From assembly GCF_009877425.1 (NCBI RefSeq), contig NZ_WXEY01000027.1, forward strand, positions 1 through 36,436: a stretch of 36,436 nucleotides of DNA. The letters run 5' to 3'. The notes beneath the pieces were generated by a model. It worked only from the letters and a program-made list of their open reading frames with translations. It was not told the DNA's origin and did not search any database. This stretch comes from Heliomicrobium undosum (GTDB lineage: Bacteria; Bacillota; Desulfitobacteriia; Heliobacteriales; Heliobacteriaceae). This document shows, one piece after another, positions 8,875 to 18,200 of this stretch (positions within the stretch are counted from its first letter, which is position 1; every line of letters starts with the position of its first letter). A program made the position numbers and the translations under genes.

Positions 8875-10123
8875 CTGGGGCCGGCAGCGGGAGGAAATTG
8901 TTTCTGCCGTCGTGGCCCATGTTTCTTCCGAACATAGCCGTCTGTTCAAGGGTATCTTTGATGGAACCATCGAGCCGGAAGCGGCGCTTCCGCTGGTTGA
9001 CAGGGCGATTCGGGACCTGGCGGTGGACAAGAACCTGCCCATGTCCCACGAGGTCATCCGTCAGGACGCCTACAAACGGCTTTTTGGGTACGGTCCCATC
9101 CACGAACTGATTACAGACCCCGAGGTTACCGATGTCTTTTTGAACAAGCCGACCGAGGTGATCAAGCGGATACGGGGCCGGTATGACGTGAAAACCAACA
9201 TCACCTTCAACGAACGGGATTATGAAAACTTCATCCGGACCATCGTGACCCGGCTGGGCGGGACAGTCGACCCGACCCGGAACCAGCTTGATTTGAAGGA
9301 TGGCGCAAACCGGCTCCGCATCAGCATCGGATGGCCTCCACTGGCCGAATATCCCTGGGGCAGCATCCGAAAGCATCCGGAGGAACTCTTCACTATGGAT
9401 CAGTTAGAGGAGTTGGGGATGTTTCCGCCGGAATTGAAAAAAACCCTGTGGATGCTCTTTGAAAATCCCTTCAACCTGCTCATCTCCGGCCCGACGGGCT
9501 CCGGAAAGACGACGTTGTTTACGGCTGGCGTGAACGAATGCGTTCCCCCGGAGCGGATCATGGTCTGCGAGACGGAGCGGGAAGCGCCCATACGGCGGGA
9601 AAACTGCCTGCAGGTGCAGGAGAACCGGCTTGTGGACGAGAGCGGAAGACCGCTCAAGGGACACGTCGAGGTTAGCGATCTGATATCACGAACGGCCATG
9701 CGGTCGGCAGTCAAGCGAATTTACCTTGGCGAGATGCGAGGGAAAGAGTCGCTAAGCCTCATCCGGGCCTTCGGTTCAGGCCATGACGGCGGCGCGGTGA
9801 CCATGCACGCCCGGAACATCCAGACGGCGATTCACCAGGCGGCTTTCATGGCCCTTTATGCCGAGACGCCGCTGACCTTTGATCAGATCCTCAAGATGAT
9901 CGTCGATACGGTCGACGTGGCCATCCATCTGGACAACTTTCGGATCATTGAGATCGCAGAAGTGGTCGGCCTGGACGGGCAGAATGTCCGACTCCATCAC
10001 CTGTACCGGCTGGATGTAGACGAACAGAGCGGAGAACCGATTCACCAGTATTTCGAGCCCACCCCCGACTTTGCTTGGAAGCTCCGTCTGCGGAAGTTTG
10101 TTCGACAGGGGGGAGGCCAATGA
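8810..10123 (+). CDS. tadA: Tad secretion ATPase TadA/CpaF
   Basis: This hexameric ATPase drives pilus assembly in the Tad branch of type II/IV secretion ATPases. The Walker A motif GPTGSGKT is at residues 227-234 and the Walker B region has IYLGEMRGKE (E308). The His-box is HDGGAVTMHARN (H325, H333). The typical N-terminal phrase YGPIHELITDPEVTDVFLN is also present. The frame is open from 8783, but AGGAGGG at 8795-8801 points to GTG 8810 as the start (437 residues). It overlaps the preceding TadZ-like gene by 65 nt, and its TGA overlaps the ATG of tadB as ATGA. The identity is secure; it is the CpaF type and not VirB11 because tadB, tadC and cpaB are its neighbours. Confidence 0.95.
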   Translation: MTLVSLREKARVGSSPCFDLSSWGRQREEIVSAVVAHVSSEHSRLFKGIFDGTIEPEAALPLVDRAIRDLAVDKNLPMSHEVIRQDAYKRLFGYGPIHELITDPEVTDVFLNKPTEVIKRIRGRYDVKTNITFNERDYENFIRTIVTRLGGTVDPTRNQLDLKDGANRLRISIGWPPLAEYPWGSIRKHPEELFTMDQLEELGMFPPELKKTLWMLFENPFNLLISGPTGSGKTTLFTAGVNECVPPERIMVCETEREAPIRRENCLQVQENRLVDESGRPLKGHVEVSDLISRTAMRSAVKRIYLGEMRGKESLSLIRAFGSGHDGGAVTMHARNIQTAIHQAAFMALYAETPLTFDQILKMIVDTVDVAIHLDNFRIIEIAEVVGLDGQNVRLHHLYRLDVDEQSGEPIHQYFEPTPDFAWKLRLRKFVRQGGGQ

Positions 10124-11016
10124 GCCGTGTGGCTATTTCTGCCGTCGCCGCCCTGGTTGCCGGGTATGTGGTATGGCTGCTCATGGAGCCAAGGCGAACG
10201 GTGTGGATGCCAAAGATCAAGACCCCTGCCCGGTGGCGAACGGCCTATGCCGAATTGGAAGGAATGCTGTTGAAGTCCCGTCTGCTGCAGTACGGCGGGC
10301 GACCCATTCCCGGGTGGGTCTTCCTGCTCCTCTGCACGGTTTTTGGTAGTGCGGTGGGCTGGCAGGTGAACCATCGGATGAACAATCCGTTGGCGGCGCT
10401 GCTCATGGCGGGGATTGTGGGCTATCTGGTCTTTCATGCACTCAAGATGGAACTCCGGTGGAACCGGGAGAGAATCGTCAAGCGCCTCCCCCGTCTCTTT
10501 TTGATTCTCCTGAATCACCAGCAGGCCAGCGGAAACCCTGTGGCAGCTATGGAAGAGGTTTCGGTCTATCTGGACGAACCGCTGCGCAGTCTTACCTTTA
10601 ACTTGGCGGGGATGATTCAGGCGGGGGTCAGTGTGTCCGAGGCAGTGCGGCGCACCCAGGAGCGGGTGGACAACCGGCTGCTGAACGAGTTCCTGAAAGA
10701 CTACGGCCATATCGTCGAATACGGCGGCAACATGGCCGCCTGCATCCGGGTGTATGTAGAGGAGGCCATCAGTCAGAGCAACCGAGCGGAGAGCTACAAA
10801 ACGGAAAACAGCTCGAACATCATGCTGGCTTGGGTCTTTCTCGCAGTGACGGTGGGAATGTTCCTCTACATGACCTCCACCAACCCCGACCTAATGAAAC
10901 TGCTGACCACGACAAGCCTCGGAAAGACGGCGGTGGTCCTGATTATCGTCAACACCACGCTGTCTATGTACTTCACCTATCGCTTTGCCCGATGGGAGGT
11001 TGAAACAGTTTATTAA
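10120..11016 (+). CDS. tadB: Tad pilus platform protein TadB, 3' end replaced by an inserted element
   Basis: This is an inner-membrane platform protein of the type II secretion F family. The membrane segments lie near residues 4-22, 66-84 and 90-111, with a pair near 232-290. The cytoplasmic part includes LFLILLNHQQASGNPVAAME and IQAGVSVSEAVRRTQERVDN, typical of TadB. The true start is ATG 10120, in an ATGA overlap with tadA and after GGGGGAGG; the frame extends to 10075 only by chance. The stop TAA at 11014-11016 appears to belong to the inserted IS605-type element. Joining the flank after 12815 continues this frame for eight codons (GFGNQGTA) to TGA 12840-12842. The present protein is 298 residues against 306 before insertion and may still work. 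Confidence 0.88.
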   Translation: MSRVAISAVAALVAGYVVWLLMEPRRTVWMPKIKTPARWRTAYAELEGMLLKSRLLQYGGRPIPGWVFLLLCTVFGSAVGWQVNHRMNNPLAALLMAGIVGYLVFHALKMELRWNRERIVKRLPRLFLILLNHQQASGNPVAAMEEVSVYLDEPLRSLTFNLAGMIQAGVSVSEAVRRTQERVDNRLLNEFLKDYGHIVEYGGNMAACIRVYVEEAISQSNRAESYKTENSSNIMLAWVFLAVTVGMFLYMTSTNPDLMKLLTTTSLGKTAVVLIIVNTTLSMYFTYRFARWEVETVY

Positions 11017-11124
11017 AATCATCACTAAACGAAACCAACCGTAACAAATCATCCAGCCTATAGAAATCGACTTTTTCAAACGATACTATAGAAAATAATC
11101 GGAAGGGACGGGGGTGCCCCCTCA

Positions 11125-12588
11125 ATGAAAATCACCACCCGTGGCGAGATTCTGGCCCTCTCGGATGAGGCAAAAACCGCGCTGGATGATCTGATGCGAA
11201 TCTTTTCATCGGCCATCCGGTACGGCTTCCAACGGTTGATCGAAGGAAATATGCCCGTCGGCGAGATCGAAAAGGATGTGGCTTCTCGCTACGGCCTGAA
11301 TATCCGCCAAGCCAAGGATGCCGTGGAAGACGCCCGCCAAATGCTGTTCTCCCAAAAGAAACTTCTTCCCGAATACGTAAAGAACTATGCCAAAAAAGCC
11401 GAAGCCATTCAAAAGAAACTCCCTCATGTGAAGTCCGAAAGGAAACGCAAGGCCCTTCTTTCCAAACTTGATAAGCGCCTTCGCAAGCGAGATGAGTATC
11501 AGAAGTTTCTCGATACGAACAGGATTCCTCCGGTGGTTTTTGGCGGCAAGAAAATCTTCCATCAGGTGTGCGCCAAGACGATCTCCATCGAAGAGTGGCG
11601 AGAGCGACGTTCCAACCGGGTTTACGCCCGTGGCGACAAAACCAAGAAGGGCAACCCGAACCTTCGTATTCGCTATCTCGATGAACGGTTTTTATTAGAG
11701 ATCAGTACCATCCAAAAGACCGCCTCCGGTCGGGCGGTAAAAATCACCGTACCGCTCTACGTCGCTCAGAAGAAATCCAAAAAGACAGGCATGATCAACG
11801 GGCGCAACTACCGCCAGATGCTGATCGACTATCTCCAAACGGGCGATGCCTACCAGGTCGAAATCCTCCGGCGGCACGGGCGCTACTATGTCCATGTCAC
11901 TTTTGACGAAGCGGCGGTTCGATCGTACCCGGTCGAATACACCGGGCATGCGGGCCTCGTCGGCATCGATACGAACCCCGACGGCTTTGCCCTCACCCAT
12001 ATCGACCGCACCGGAAACTACCGTGATCACACGTACATCGCCCGTCATGAACTGACCTATGCGAGATCGAATCGCCGGGAGAATTTGATCGGCGAAATGG
12101 TACGGGAAGTCATTCAATACGCGAAGAATCACCAATGCGGCGTGGCCTTTGAGGATCTAAATTTCGAGCAAGACACCGACACCCAACGCAAATTCTCGCG
12201 CATCCGACACCAGTTCATCTATCGAAAGATGCTCACGGTGCTAGAAACGGCCTGTATCCGAAGCGGCATTGAGTATACGAAAGTGAAACCGCAATTCACG
12301 TCGAAGATCGGCTTGTACAAGTACACCCACCAATATGGGCTCGACGTTCACCACGGGGCGGCCCTGGTCATCGCCCGAAGGGCGTATGGGATGCGGGAAA
12401 AAGTCCCTAAACTCTTACTGGAACGATTCCTTCCCACATTCAAAAAAACTACCGAATGGAAACGGTGGTCGTTGATCCATCAGCGGATCGAAAAAGAATC
12501 CAAATTAATAACGAAAGGAAGTGCAACGCCTGAGTTTTGGCGGTCACACCGGAGAGAGATCCTCGGACTGGCACTTACGGTAGCCTAA
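11125..12588 (+). CDS. TnpB-related RuvC-like nuclease without a zinc ribbon
   Basis: This 487-residue protein belongs to the TnpB-related accessory proteins of IS200/IS605 elements, ancestors of Cas12. TnpB proteins are RNA-guided nucleases that cut the empty donor site. RuvC-I is GLVGIDTNPDGFALT (D282), RuvC-II is GVAFEDLNFE (E343), and the third motif region is YGLDVHHGAALVIARRAYG (residues 404-422). Classical TnpB has two CxxC pairs just before RuvC-III; here that stretch reads PQFTSKIGLYKYTHQ with no cysteines. D407 is close to the expected third acidic residue but does not sit in the usual D-x-N-A-A spacing, where a histidine falls instead. The N-terminal half is rich in Lys/Arg and probably binds RNA. 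Whether it cuts DNA is open. ATG 11125 has a weak upstream purine tract. Confidence 0.85.
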   Translation: MKITTRGEILALSDEAKTALDDLMRIFSSAIRYGFQRLIEGNMPVGEIEKDVASRYGLNIRQAKDAVEDARQMLFSQKKLLPEYVKNYAKKAEAIQKKLPHVKSERKRKALLSKLDKRLRKRDEYQKFLDTNRIPPVVFGGKKIFHQVCAKTISIEEWRERRSNRVYARGDKTKKGNPNLRIRYLDERFLLEISTIQKTASGRAVKITVPLYVAQKKSKKTGMINGRNYRQMLIDYLQTGDAYQVEILRRHGRYYVHVTFDEAAVRSYPVEYTGHAGLVGIDTNPDGFALTHIDRTGNYRDHTYIARHELTYARSNRRENLIGEMVREVIQYAKNHQCGVAFEDLNFEQDTDTQRKFSRIRHQFIYRKMLTVLETACIRSGIEYTKVKPQFTSKIGLYKYTHQYGLDVHHGAALVIARRAYGMREKVPKLLLERFLPTFKKTTEWKRWSLIHQRIEKESKLITKGSATPEFWRSHRREILGLALTVA

Positions 12589-12815
12589 CCGAAGCGGTTG
12601 TCTTCGTACACGCGGTGAAAGGCGAAGACGACGGTATTCTGTAGGAAGGGGTAACACCCCTCGCCGTGGTGGACTCCCCTATCCTCGGTAGGGGAGGCGG
12701 TGGCAACACCCGATGGCGTACAATGGCTTGTATCCGAGGAGATCGAATCCTGTGAGATCTCCCACGCTGAGGTAGTCGCCAGCGTGTCAGAACCGATACA
12801 AAGTCGATTTGTTAT
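12587..12815 (+). ncRNA. Candidate omega/re-RNA at the right end of the IS605-type element
   Basis: From the tnpB stop to the inferred element end there are five or six tandem hairpins. They are AACCG/CGGTT (12587-12599), GTCTTCG/CGAAGAC (12600-12629), AGGGGT/ACCCCT (12647-12661), CTCCCCTA/TAGGGGAG (12674-12696), GGAGATC/GATCTCC (12738-12762) and CACGCTG/CAGCGTG (12763-12786). TnpB guide RNAs are known to come from this position, with the guide copied from the flank just beyond the right end. Here that guide would begin GGTTTTGGAAACCAGG at 12816. With TTTAT as the 5' motif, this matches the rebuilt empty tadB site exactly. Transcription and RNA ends are not shown by the sequence. Confidence 0.55.
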
Positions 12816-12838
12816 GGTTTTGGAAACCAGGGAACAGC

Positions 12839-13627
12839 TTGAACCAGTACATCGCGGCAGGATTGGGCGCCGTGGCCTTGGGTTATTTCACCTATCTATT
12901 GACGGAGCGCAAAAGCCTGCTATTCCAGACGCCGGGGGCATCCCTCCGGCGCCGGTTTTCTTCGGATACCATTCAGGGTTGGCTGCTCACCTCGGGCGTG
13001 AAGTGGACCGTTAAGCAGTATCTTATGTATCAGGCCGCGGCGGTGGCTTTCGGAGCGGTTCTTGTTTTGATGCAACCGGATCTTCGGCAGGGGTTCGCGA
13101 TGGGGGCTTTTGCTCTCTTCATACCGGCGCTGTACATCCGGGGGGAGCGCAGAAAGCGGGCGCAGGAAATCCGGCCGCAGATTCCGGTCATGCTACGGCG
13201 GGTGCAGCGGGGTGTGGAACAGGGCCTTGGATGGCGGGAAATCTTCCTGTCCCTGCCCGACTCCGTGGAGGAAGGCGTCTTCCGGGACGAACTGACCCGG
13301 TTGGCATCCACGTACATCGCCCAGCCAGTGCTGAAAGACCGCCTGGAGGAATTTGCGCGGCGGATTGACCTGCCGGAGGTAGACAGTTTTGCCCTGGCCC
13401 TTGGGCAAAGCGAGTACACCGGGCGGGTGCTGGAGATGCTCCAAAAGCTGGAGGATATCATCAAACGGGATATGGCGCATGAGGAGACGCGCCGGATGAA
13501 GAAAAAAGCCGAACTGGCCCCGGTCTTTCCGACCATGATGGTGCTGAACATCGTAGTGCTTGTGGGGCTCCCGCTGTTGCTGGCGTTTTTCAATATGACG
13601 CTCCTGGATGGAGGACCAGCGCGATGA
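12839..13627 (+). CDS. tadC: Tad pilus platform protein TadC
   Basis: This is the second type II secretion F-family platform protein of the Tad pilus. Membrane helices lie at the N terminus (IAAGLGAVALGYFTYLL), at about residues 60-80 and 83-97 counted from 12839, and at the C terminus (MMVLNIVVLVGLPLLLAFF). The F domain reads QIPVMLRRVQRGVEQGLGW and later LPEVDSFALALGQSEYTGRV. The frame is open from a TTG at 12809, but that TTG lies in the inserted element and lacks a ribosome site. I prefer TTG 12839 after CCAGGGA, which in the rebuilt locus overlaps the tadB stop as TTGA. The insertion would therefore have broken its coupling to tadB. The 3' end overlaps the peptidase gene by 4 nt (ATGA). 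Confidence 0.86.
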   Translation: MNQYIAAGLGAVALGYFTYLLTERKSLLFQTPGASLRRRFSSDTIQGWLLTSGVKWTVKQYLMYQAAAVAFGAVLVLMQPDLRQGFAMGAFALFIPALYIRGERRKRAQEIRPQIPVMLRRVQRGVEQGLGWREIFLSLPDSVEEGVFRDELTRLASTYIAQPVLKDRLEEFARRIDLPEVDSFALALGQSEYTGRVLEMLQKLEDIIKRDMAHEETRRMKKKAELAPVFPTMMVLNIVVLVGLPLLLAFFNMTLLDGGPAR

Positions 13628-14082
13628 TGGCTGAAATCCCTTGCGCTATACTCCTTATATCGTTGGCCGTGGCCGCTTGGCACGATGCCCGTACACAGAG
13701 GATTCCCAACTGGCTCACCTTCGGTATGACCGGGGTGGGCCTTTCTCTTGCACTGCTTGCGGGAAACCCCTTTCGGTTGGAGGAAGTGTTGCTAGTTTTG
13801 GTATTTACGTTGTTGCCTTTTCTGATTGACAGGCCCGCTCTGTTGCCGGGGGGCGATGGTAAAATGCTGCTCGGTATGACGGCGTTGGTCGGCCTTTATA
13901 ATGCTCTGGCCGTATTCCTGATTGGCTCCATCCTTTCACTGGTTGATGCTCGGATCAAGAGATGGTGGCAGAGAGATAACAGCGATGAATCTTCGTCACT
14001 GGTTCCGCTTGCGCCGGGCGTTTTTGTGGGAGCCGTTGGGTGGTGCAATTTCGTGTATTTTTCCGCTCTTTTCGATTGGTAA
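13624..14082 (+). CDS. Prepilin peptidase of the A24 family (TadV/CpaA)
   Basis: This small membrane aspartyl protease cuts the leader of Flp and the pseudopilins. It keeps the two catalytic aspartates: D21 in WHDARTQRIPN and D78 in GGDGK, the form used by TadV/CpaA enzymes that lack a methylase domain. At 152 residues it has the short TadV size, with about four hydrophobic helices. The first ATG overlaps the tadC stop as ATGA; a second ATG follows at once. It is the last gene of the first Tad operon. Likely substrates in this window are the gene at 6707 and the TadE-like proteins at 23340 and 23819. Confidence 0.9.
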   Translation: MMAEIPCAILLISLAVAAWHDARTQRIPNWLTFGMTGVGLSLALLAGNPFRLEEVLLVLVFTLLPFLIDRPALLPGGDGKMLLGMTALVGLYNALAVFLIGSILSLVDARIKRWWQRDNSDESSSLVPLAPGVFVGAVGWCNFVYFSALFDW

Positions 14083-14109
14083 GTTTTGTCTGATTGTTGG
14101 CCCAGTTGA

Positions 14110-14139
14110 TTGAAAAAGAAGATTGTCTCATTGTACAAT
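14110..14139 (+). promoter_or_regulatory. Sigma-A-type promoter for the secreted protein gene
   Basis: TTGAAA (14110-14115) and TACAAT (14134-14139) are separated by 18 nt. The expected transcript start is about 35 nt before the start codon at 14181, in the short gap after the prepilin peptidase gene. Confidence 0.55.
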
Positions 14140-14180
14140 GTTGGCAAGGCGCAACTAAGCAAAGCAAGGAGGTTGTTGTA

Positions 14181-15059
14181 ATGAACAAGAAGATCAAAGC
14201 CCGTCTGGCGCCCGTTCTGGTTGCAACCGTGCTGGTGGGCTCTTTGGTTCCCTCTGCCGCATATGCCTGGCGAGACGATGCTGCCCGTCAGGATACGATC
14301 GCTAGGGCGGAAAAAGCGCCGGACAGAAGGTGGACTCCAGACTATGTACCGGTCGGAAGGTCAGTGATTACGCGATACGGGAATACCTTTTTCTACACGG
14401 ACGGGCGAGAGCCTTCGAACCAGGAAGACCCCCAGGCTATTCTCTATCATGCTAGCTGGCGCGCGTTGTACTACCCCGACATGGAAGTCATCTCTGTTGA
14501 CGGCAAGCCTTGGCTGGCCGTTCCGGATGTGAGGGAGAGGGTAGCTCAGGATGTGAGCAGGCATTGGGCATTGACTGACGTGACCGTAAGCCCGGAACGG
14601 TACTTTACCGATGTAGCCCCCAAGCTGCCGCCGGCGGGCAAGACGACCATCAACATGAACGTGGGGCTCACGGCAGCCAGTGTCTGGACGGCGGAGACCG
14701 CCCGGCCGGAACGTCTCGTCGGCGAGCCCATCAAGCATAACGATACGGTCTATTTTCCTGTATCGGCGCTGAGGAACCTTGGGGCAGACCTGAAATGGGA
14801 CAACGGTGCATTAACCGCCCGGGCGAATAATACGATCGTCCATGTACGCCCCGAGGAAACCAAGGCACTCGTCAACGGGGAAGAACGGGACACCCTTCCG
14901 CTGACGTTGGTAAATGGCAGGCTGATGGCGCCAGCAGCTTTTGTGGAGTTGCTGGGCTATACATGGGAGTACTTCGACACTATGAATCCATGGTTTACAG
15001 AGGCAGACCTTCGAGAAGGAGCCTCTTGGTTTGTAGAACGATTATCGATAACCAACTAA
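14181..15059 (+). CDS. Secreted protein with copper-amine-oxidase-N-like (stalk) domain
   Basis: An AAGGAGG stands before ATG 14181, though the frame runs up to 14094. A signal peptide is clear (LAPVLVATVLVGSLVPSAAYA). The C-terminal 120 residues carry the repeat pattern of the copper amine oxidase N-terminal domain that many Firmicutes use on wall and surface proteins: IKHNDTVYFPVSALRNLGAD, then VNGRLMAPAAFVELLGYTWE. The N-terminal half (about residues 30-150) is not recognised. It has its own promoter and terminator and sits between the pilus operon and the giant PKD gene, so a role on the cell surface or in pilus anchoring is possible. No catalytic site is seen. Its molecular function is unknown. 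Confidence 0.72.
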   Translation: MNKKIKARLAPVLVATVLVGSLVPSAAYAWRDDAARQDTIARAEKAPDRRWTPDYVPVGRSVITRYGNTFFYTDGREPSNQEDPQAILYHASWRALYYPDMEVISVDGKPWLAVPDVRERVAQDVSRHWALTDVTVSPERYFTDVAPKLPPAGKTTINMNVGLTAASVWTAETARPERLVGEPIKHNDTVYFPVSALRNLGADLKWDNGALTARANNTIVHVRPEETKALVNGEERDTLPLTLVNGRLMAPAAFVELLGYTWEYFDTMNPWFTEADLREGASWFVERLSITN

Positions 15060-15072
15060 ATTGAATGACGGG

Positions 15073-15108
15073 CCCCCTTCCAGCCATGTTGCAGGAAGGG
15101 GGTTTTTT
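15073..15108 (+). terminator. Rho-independent terminator
   Basis: The stem CCCCCTTCC (15073-15081) and GGAAGGGGG (15094-15102) has a 12-nt loop and is followed by six T residues. It ends the single-gene transcript of the secreted protein at 14181. Confidence 0.88.
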
Positions 15109-15201
15109 CATTGCTATTTGCGAGGGGGTGGTGCCCTTGATTGCAAGATGAAAGCTCGATGAAAGGGGAGATGAAAACAGCAAAGGAGTTGAAAAAAGAA
15201 G

Positions 15202-18200
15202 ATGTTGCGTCGAATTGGAGCCGTCGTGGCCAGCTTGGCATTCTGCCTGTGCGCCTTATTTTCCTTGTCGCCGCCACAAGCCTGGGCTGATTTTCCCGCA
15301 TCCTGGCAGGGCGCCAAACCGGATGGCAAATTCACTTACTACAAGCCCCAAGGCGGCCATCTCGTTCAGGTGGAAGGCCACAGTTTCAACGATCCCGACA
15401 TTCATCCCGAGGTGATCGCAATCCCCTCGGGGACGTATAGGCTGTCGAATGTTGATGCGGTGTTTCTCGATGGGGAGGGCTATAGATACAAGATTGTCGA
15501 AAGCCCACAAAAAATTTACAACATCGACCTTCCCTTCGAGAACCCGCCGCCAGCGGGCCGGCTAATCGTACCTCGCATAGATGTGCGATGGTGGGCGCAA
15601 AAGCTAAACGGCGATGCGGAATGGGTGGACGAGAAGATTCTTAGCGACCACCTGTATTTTGCAGTGAACAACCTGGTCACAGGCGATTCGGTTGAATGCG
15701 TTGACTTCTCACTTCTGTATGTGCTGTGTGGGGCCTGGATTCCAGATGGTGTGCCTTGGGATGCGATGAATCCTTCCGTACATGGGTTAGCAACGACAGC
15801 TTTTCCCGAAGCGGGTCTCAACATCGTTTCCGGCGGCCGGGAGTTGAAGGTTGGCGGATCTGTCACTGTTGAGGCAAAGGCATCTGCCTATAATGCCTGG
15901 GTGCAAAAGGGCAGGATTAAGGTACGCATTAACGGACAAGACCTCTATGTTTCTCCGCAGCCTTTCCAAAACTCTGAAACGAAGCAGTTAACCTACAAAT
16001 TTGATAAGGCTGGCAATTACCGAATGGAAATGCTGGCCCGAGATACGGTCAACCGTTTGGCTCAGATTCAAACGATTGACTTTTTTGTCTCTGGGCCGGG
16101 GCAACAGACAACTCCTCCTCCGACTGAGACTGCCGGACCAACCGGCTCTGTCGGAGATCCCTACGCTGATTTTGTTGCCTCTCCCGCCGAGTCCAGCGTA
16201 GGGGAACAGGTGGACTTCATCGACCAATCGGGCCACCACGACCCGAATGGAATTCTGGTGAAGAAGACCTGGACCATTGAGGGGAAAGCAGATCCGGTGG
16301 TTCAACAGAACCCCGCTGGCGTGCCGAAGATCGGCGCCTCCTACACATGGAACAAGGAAGGCGTTTACAAGGTCACGCTGAAGGTGGAAGACCAGAAAGG
16401 CAAAACGGCGTCCCGGACCAAGTTGGTACCGGTCATGCCCCCACCCAATCACCCTCCCGTTGCAAAACTGGATTTTACTCCGAAGACGCCCAAAGAGGGC
16501 GATTTCGTCACGATCCAGGATCAAAGCTATCATCCCGGAGAGCCCCGCGAGAAAATCGTCAGTTGGGACTGGAAGGTGGATGGGCAGGAGGGCATTACAG
16601 GAGAGGGCAACAAAACGGTCCAGTGGGATCAGGCGGGGGCCTACAATGTCACCCTAACCGTCACGGACCAGGATGGGGAGAAGTCCACTGCTACAGTGAC
16701 TGTGCCTGTAGCTAGTAGCAATCCCATCGCCGTAATCACCGTCAACAGGGAACAGATCATTGTCAAGCATCCGTTGACGATTACTCCTTATCTCTCAAAA
16801 GCTTTCGGGGGCCGTACCATCGACTGGACGAAAGACCAGTGGGAGATTATCAACCCTTCAGGCAAGGTTGTCTGGCAGGGGACACAAGAGGTTCCTCCAA
16901 CCAACGGGGTTGATCCCAATCCCTTCTTTGATGTGCTGGGTGACTGGAAGATCCGGTTGAAGGTGACAGACTCCGGCGGCAAAGAAAGCATGTGGGCCGA
17001 GAAGATTGTCAATGTGCGACCGGATACTCCGCCTGTGGCCGACTTTGCGGTAGACAGCCAGTCATTGCGTTTCGTTGTAGACGACACCGAAATCCACGTC
17101 CAGGATGGCTCCTATGTGCAGGGGCTTGACGGGGCGGCCGGAGACAGCATCCTCAAGCGGCAATGGTCTTTGTACTATGACAGCGACGGCGACGGGGTGT
17201 ACGAAACGGAGGTTCCAGCCAATACCCCGGAGAACCCTAACGCTCATTTTATCGTCAACGGAACCAATGACCGGACGCCGGTGATTCGGGCCAAGCAGGT
17301 GGGCATGTTCCGGGTCGAATTGCAGGTCTGGAAAGGCTACTTATTTAATGAAGCGCCCCGGCTGACGCTTTCGGCCGACACAAGCGGAAAGCCTCTGAGT
17401 CAGAAGGTAGTGGAAGTGGGCAATCTTCCGCCGCATGTGGACTTTCAGATTAACAAGACACCTTCAAAGGTTGAAGTGCTTTATCTCAACGGGACGATGA
17501 CCAACAAGGATACCAAGATTGCAACGCTTAATCAGGCGAGTTCCTCTATTCAGGCGAAACTGGCAGCGTTGGGGGTTCCCTATCAGTCCAAAACGCAGTA
17601 TATCGGGGTGACCGGAGAGGCCAAGGGACAATGGCCCTGGGGGGTGGACCCCATTATCAATGCCACCTTCTCGGATAAAAAAGACGACTACTACGCCTTT
17701 GCTGGCGTGGGCGGTTCGGAATGGGGGATGCTCGAAAGCAGCGAGCCGAAAAAGGTTACGGTGGGAACGTATGCGAAAGTCGCGTTCTTGTTTCCAAATG
17801 GAACTTGGTCGACCGCGACAATCCCTTTTACCGTGCGGGCTACCCATGGACAAACCTGGGTGGATACTGGTTATGGCGGGTATTGGAAACCGGTCGACAC
17901 CCTGGAAAACTACGAAGATGTCGGCCAAATGGCGATGCTTTCTGATGGTTCCGTGGTGATGTCAATTAAACAATACTCCCTGTGGAGCGGGGACGGCTGG
18001 CCCTACTACAAGTGGACCGGGGACCGTGTTGTAAACATAACAAGTTCCGGCTCAATACGGTGGGAGAAGGCATGCCAGGCTGGAACCCAAATCACTGTCC
18101 TGGATGACGACACGGTTCAATTGTATTACCCGACCGGAGGTTACTCATCAGGTCATGGAAACCAACTGATTAAGCTGAACGGTATTACCGGCGCCCCAAC

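Larger units (their letters stand above)
11014..12815 (+). mobile_element. IS200/IS605-like element (IS1341-type, tnpB-related gene only)
   Basis: The boundaries are inferred. The left flank ends TTTAT (11009-11013), a sequence of the kind used as the 5' target/TAM of IS605-type elements, and the putative right end reads GTTAT (12811-12815). Removing 11014-12815 joins tadB in frame through GFGNQGTA to a TGA that overlaps a TTG start of tadC (TTGA), matching the tight coupling of tadA-tadB and tadC-peptidase. No target duplication is seen, as expected for this family, and there is no tnpA, so the element could move only with help in trans. Near the ends, AAATCGACTTT (11064-11074) recurs inverted at 12800-12810, and CTATAGAAA occurs twice (11058, 11086). 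The exact ends are uncertain by up to 4 nt because TTAT is shared. Confidence 0.8.

Noticed and set aside
12809..12838. TTG 12809 as the natural start of tadC
   Set aside because: This codon lies inside the inferred element end, without a ribosome site. TTG 12839 restores the overlap with the rebuilt tadB. The upstream start remains possible today because the insertion changed the leader.
12700..13014. 104-codon plus frame at the element/tadC boundary
   Set aside because: It reads through the element's hairpin region into the wrong frame of tadC and has no ribosome site.
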